5,800 nucleotides of DNA from CAZCWX01 sp964502465 (GTDB taxonomy: Bacteria; Desulfobacterota; Binatia; Bin18), in assembly GCA_964502465.1 (NCBI GenBank), contig CAZCWX010000375.1, forward strand, positions 1 through 5,800, written 5' to 3'. This document shows positions 4,725-5,800 of the stretch, piece after piece; position 1 is the first letter of the stretch, and each line of letters begins with the position of its first letter. The notes under the pieces were generated by a model. The model was not told the DNA's origin. It did not search any database and saw only the letters and a program-made list of their open reading frames with translations. Made by a program: the position numbers and the translations under genes.

Positions 4725-5800
4725 CCAATTTCATGGACCCATCTTCATGTCTCCATTCCCAAGGTCTCGGAGTTACTGCTGTGTGCCGCCGGCCGGTCTC
4801 CGACCGAGATTGCCGCCGTGCTGTGCTGTTCGCGCTCCAGTGGCTACCGCGTGGTGAAGGCGTACCGCCAAGGGCCCTGGGCGGTGGGTCTGGAGGGCGC
4901 GGGGGCCGAGCGAGAGCAGGCGCGGTTAAGGGTGCTGGGACCAGCCCTGAAGCGGTCGGGGGTGGCGATCCTGCACGCCGTGCCGCGCGCCTGTGGGTGG
5001 TGTCGGACCCGGTGGAGCTGTGCGACGGTCGCGCTGGAGCTACCGGCCCGAGGAGGGCTTGCGGTGTCGGCGGAAACCGTACGCCGTTGGTTGCATGAGG
5101 TGGGCTGGGAGTGGAAGCGAGTCAAGCTCATCGCCAAGGACGATGATCCCCAACGGGGAGAGAAGCGGGCGCGTATGCGGATGGCGTTCGAGCAAGTCGG
5201 AGCAGGGCTGGCGCTCTTCTTCGCTGACGAGTTGGACCTCAGGTTGTTGCCGAAAGGGGGGTATCAGTGGCTGCCCAAAGGCGCCCAAGTGGAGGGCCTG
5301 ACCCCCGGCACCAACGAGAAGCGTTATCTGGCCGGGGCGCTGAATATCCAGACCGGCGCCATTCCGCACTGCGGGTGGCCTCGCAAGACCACGGGGTTGT
5401 TCTTGGACCTGCTCGACACGCGGGATCGAGCATCCCCGGCTACGGCATACCCGCGCCTCACGGTCGTCGCTGACAACGCCAAGATTCATCACGCCCTCGA
5501 GGGCGAAAAGTGGCTCGCCACCCCTCCCCACGTCGACCTGCTCTTGCTGCCCACCTACTGCCCGAGAGCGAATCCGATTGAGCGGGCCTTTGGGGATGTC
5601 CCTGATAAGGGTACTCGTAACCATACGCGCAAGCGGATGTGGCATCTGGTGCAAGACGTCAAGCCGCATCTGCAGGACAATGGCCCGTGGCCGTATGCCC
5701 TCTCGGAGATCTACTACACCCCGAAGGTGACGGCGACAGTTCAGGCGCTCCACGCGAGGCAATCTGCACTCGAAGAGATCTCACAACTTGCCGCGTGAGT
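4725..5800 (+). mobile_element. IS630-family insertion sequence, right end outside the window
   Basis: Defined by the DDE transposase gene it carries. Base composition is visibly richer in G and C than the genes to the left, especially around 4850-5050, which fits recent or foreign origin. The transposase frame is open from 4725; the true left end is somewhere upstream (4556-4724). IS630 elements duplicate a TA target and have short terminal inverted repeats; neither can be tested with only one end present. Confidence 0.75.
4818..5798 (+). CDS. IS630-family DDE transposase
   Basis: Cut-and-paste transposase of the IS630/Tc1-mariner superfamily. Numbering from the GTG at 4818 (326 residues): winged-helix-like part with VSAETVRRWLHEVGWEWKR at 83-101; first catalytic Asp in FFADELD (Asp137); second in VVADNAKIH (Asp219); catalytic Glu in PRANPIERAFGDV (Glu255), 35 residues after the second Asp, within the usual spacing. 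The tail ends EEISQLAA at TGA 5796-5798, so the C-terminus is complete. The N-terminus is a problem: the same frame upstream of the GTG reads VSELLLCAAGRSPTEIA, clearly the first helices of the DNA-binding helix-turn-helix, but there is no ATG, GTG or TTG in frame back to the stop at 4722. Starting at GTG 4818 would remove half of this domain. The gene therefore either uses a rare start (CTG 4776/4779 or ATT 4728) or has lost its start and is inactive. The middle is otherwise uninterrupted. Confidence 0.92.
   Translation: MLCCSRSSGYRVVKAYRQGPWAVGLEGAGAEREQARLRVLGPALKRSGVAILHAVPRACGWCRTRWSCATVALELPARGGLAVSAETVRRWLHEVGWEWKRVKLIAKDDDPQRGEKRARMRMAFEQVGAGLALFFADELDLRLLPKGGYQWLPKGAQVEGLTPGTNEKRYLAGALNIQTGAIPHCGWPRKTTGLFLDLLDTRDRASPATAYPRLTVVADNAKIHHALEGEKWLATPPHVDLLLLPTYCPRANPIERAFGDVPDKGTRNHTRKRMWHLVQDVKPHLQDNGPWPYALSEIYYTPKVTATVQALHARQSALEEISQLAA

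Noticed and set aside
4454..5098. Plus-strand frame rich in Gly, Arg and Ala
   Set aside because: It crosses the oxidoreductase remnant and the transposase in a wrong frame, and its low-complexity composition comes from high GC.
5040..5762. Long minus-strand open frame opposite the transposase
   Set aside because: It is the antisense shadow of a GC-rich gene whose plus-strand translation carries all DDE motifs; the minus-strand product has no recognisable domain.

Overview
The window looks like chromosomal DNA of an uncultured, metabolically versatile environmental bacterium. The minus-strand acyl-CoA-type genes, hairpin-rich intergenic repeats and decaying accessory region would suit a soil or sediment deltaproteobacterium-like or Binatota-like lineage. 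That placement is a guess from gene flavour; there is no rRNA or marker gene to support it.

Left part (1-2282, all minus strand): a compact four-gene cluster, transcribed right to left. It starts with a FAS1/MaoC-type dehydratase half (1779-2282). A second MaoC-like hot-dog subunit follows (1326-1769), with its ribosome binding site overlapping the upstream stop. Next are an SbcD/Mre11-like metallophosphoesterase (537-1289) and an NAD-type short-chain dehydrogenase (3-488, cut by the window edge). The two hot-dog proteins probably form one heteromeric enoyl-CoA hydratase. The SDR could oxidise the resulting hydroxyacyl product. The phosphoesterase is an unexpected passenger.

Middle (2283-2968): about 690 bases without an intact gene. 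It is dense in repeats: inverted arms built of 10-11 bp AAGTC/AGGTC-like units bracket two different long hairpins, and there are several short palindromes and a degenerate minus-strand reading frame. A plus-strand gene for an eight-helix membrane protein of unknown function follows (2969-3799).

Right part (3800-5800): a decaying accessory zone. A CopG-type ribbon-helix-helix antitoxin gene (3916-4244) is frameshifted at a run of four C and has no toxin partner in view. A minus-strand remnant (4288 to about 4555) is the C-terminus of a berberine-bridge-type FAD oxidoreductase, broken by a frameshift and a stop. A GC-rich IS630-family transposase gene (4818-5798) runs almost to the window edge. 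Its helix-turn-helix begins upstream of the first usable start codon. The simplest reading is that the insertion sequence landed in or beside the oxidoreductase gene. No clearly new defence or mobile system is visible. The most unusual items are the inverted phased-repeat structure, the split antitoxin and the orphan membrane protein.
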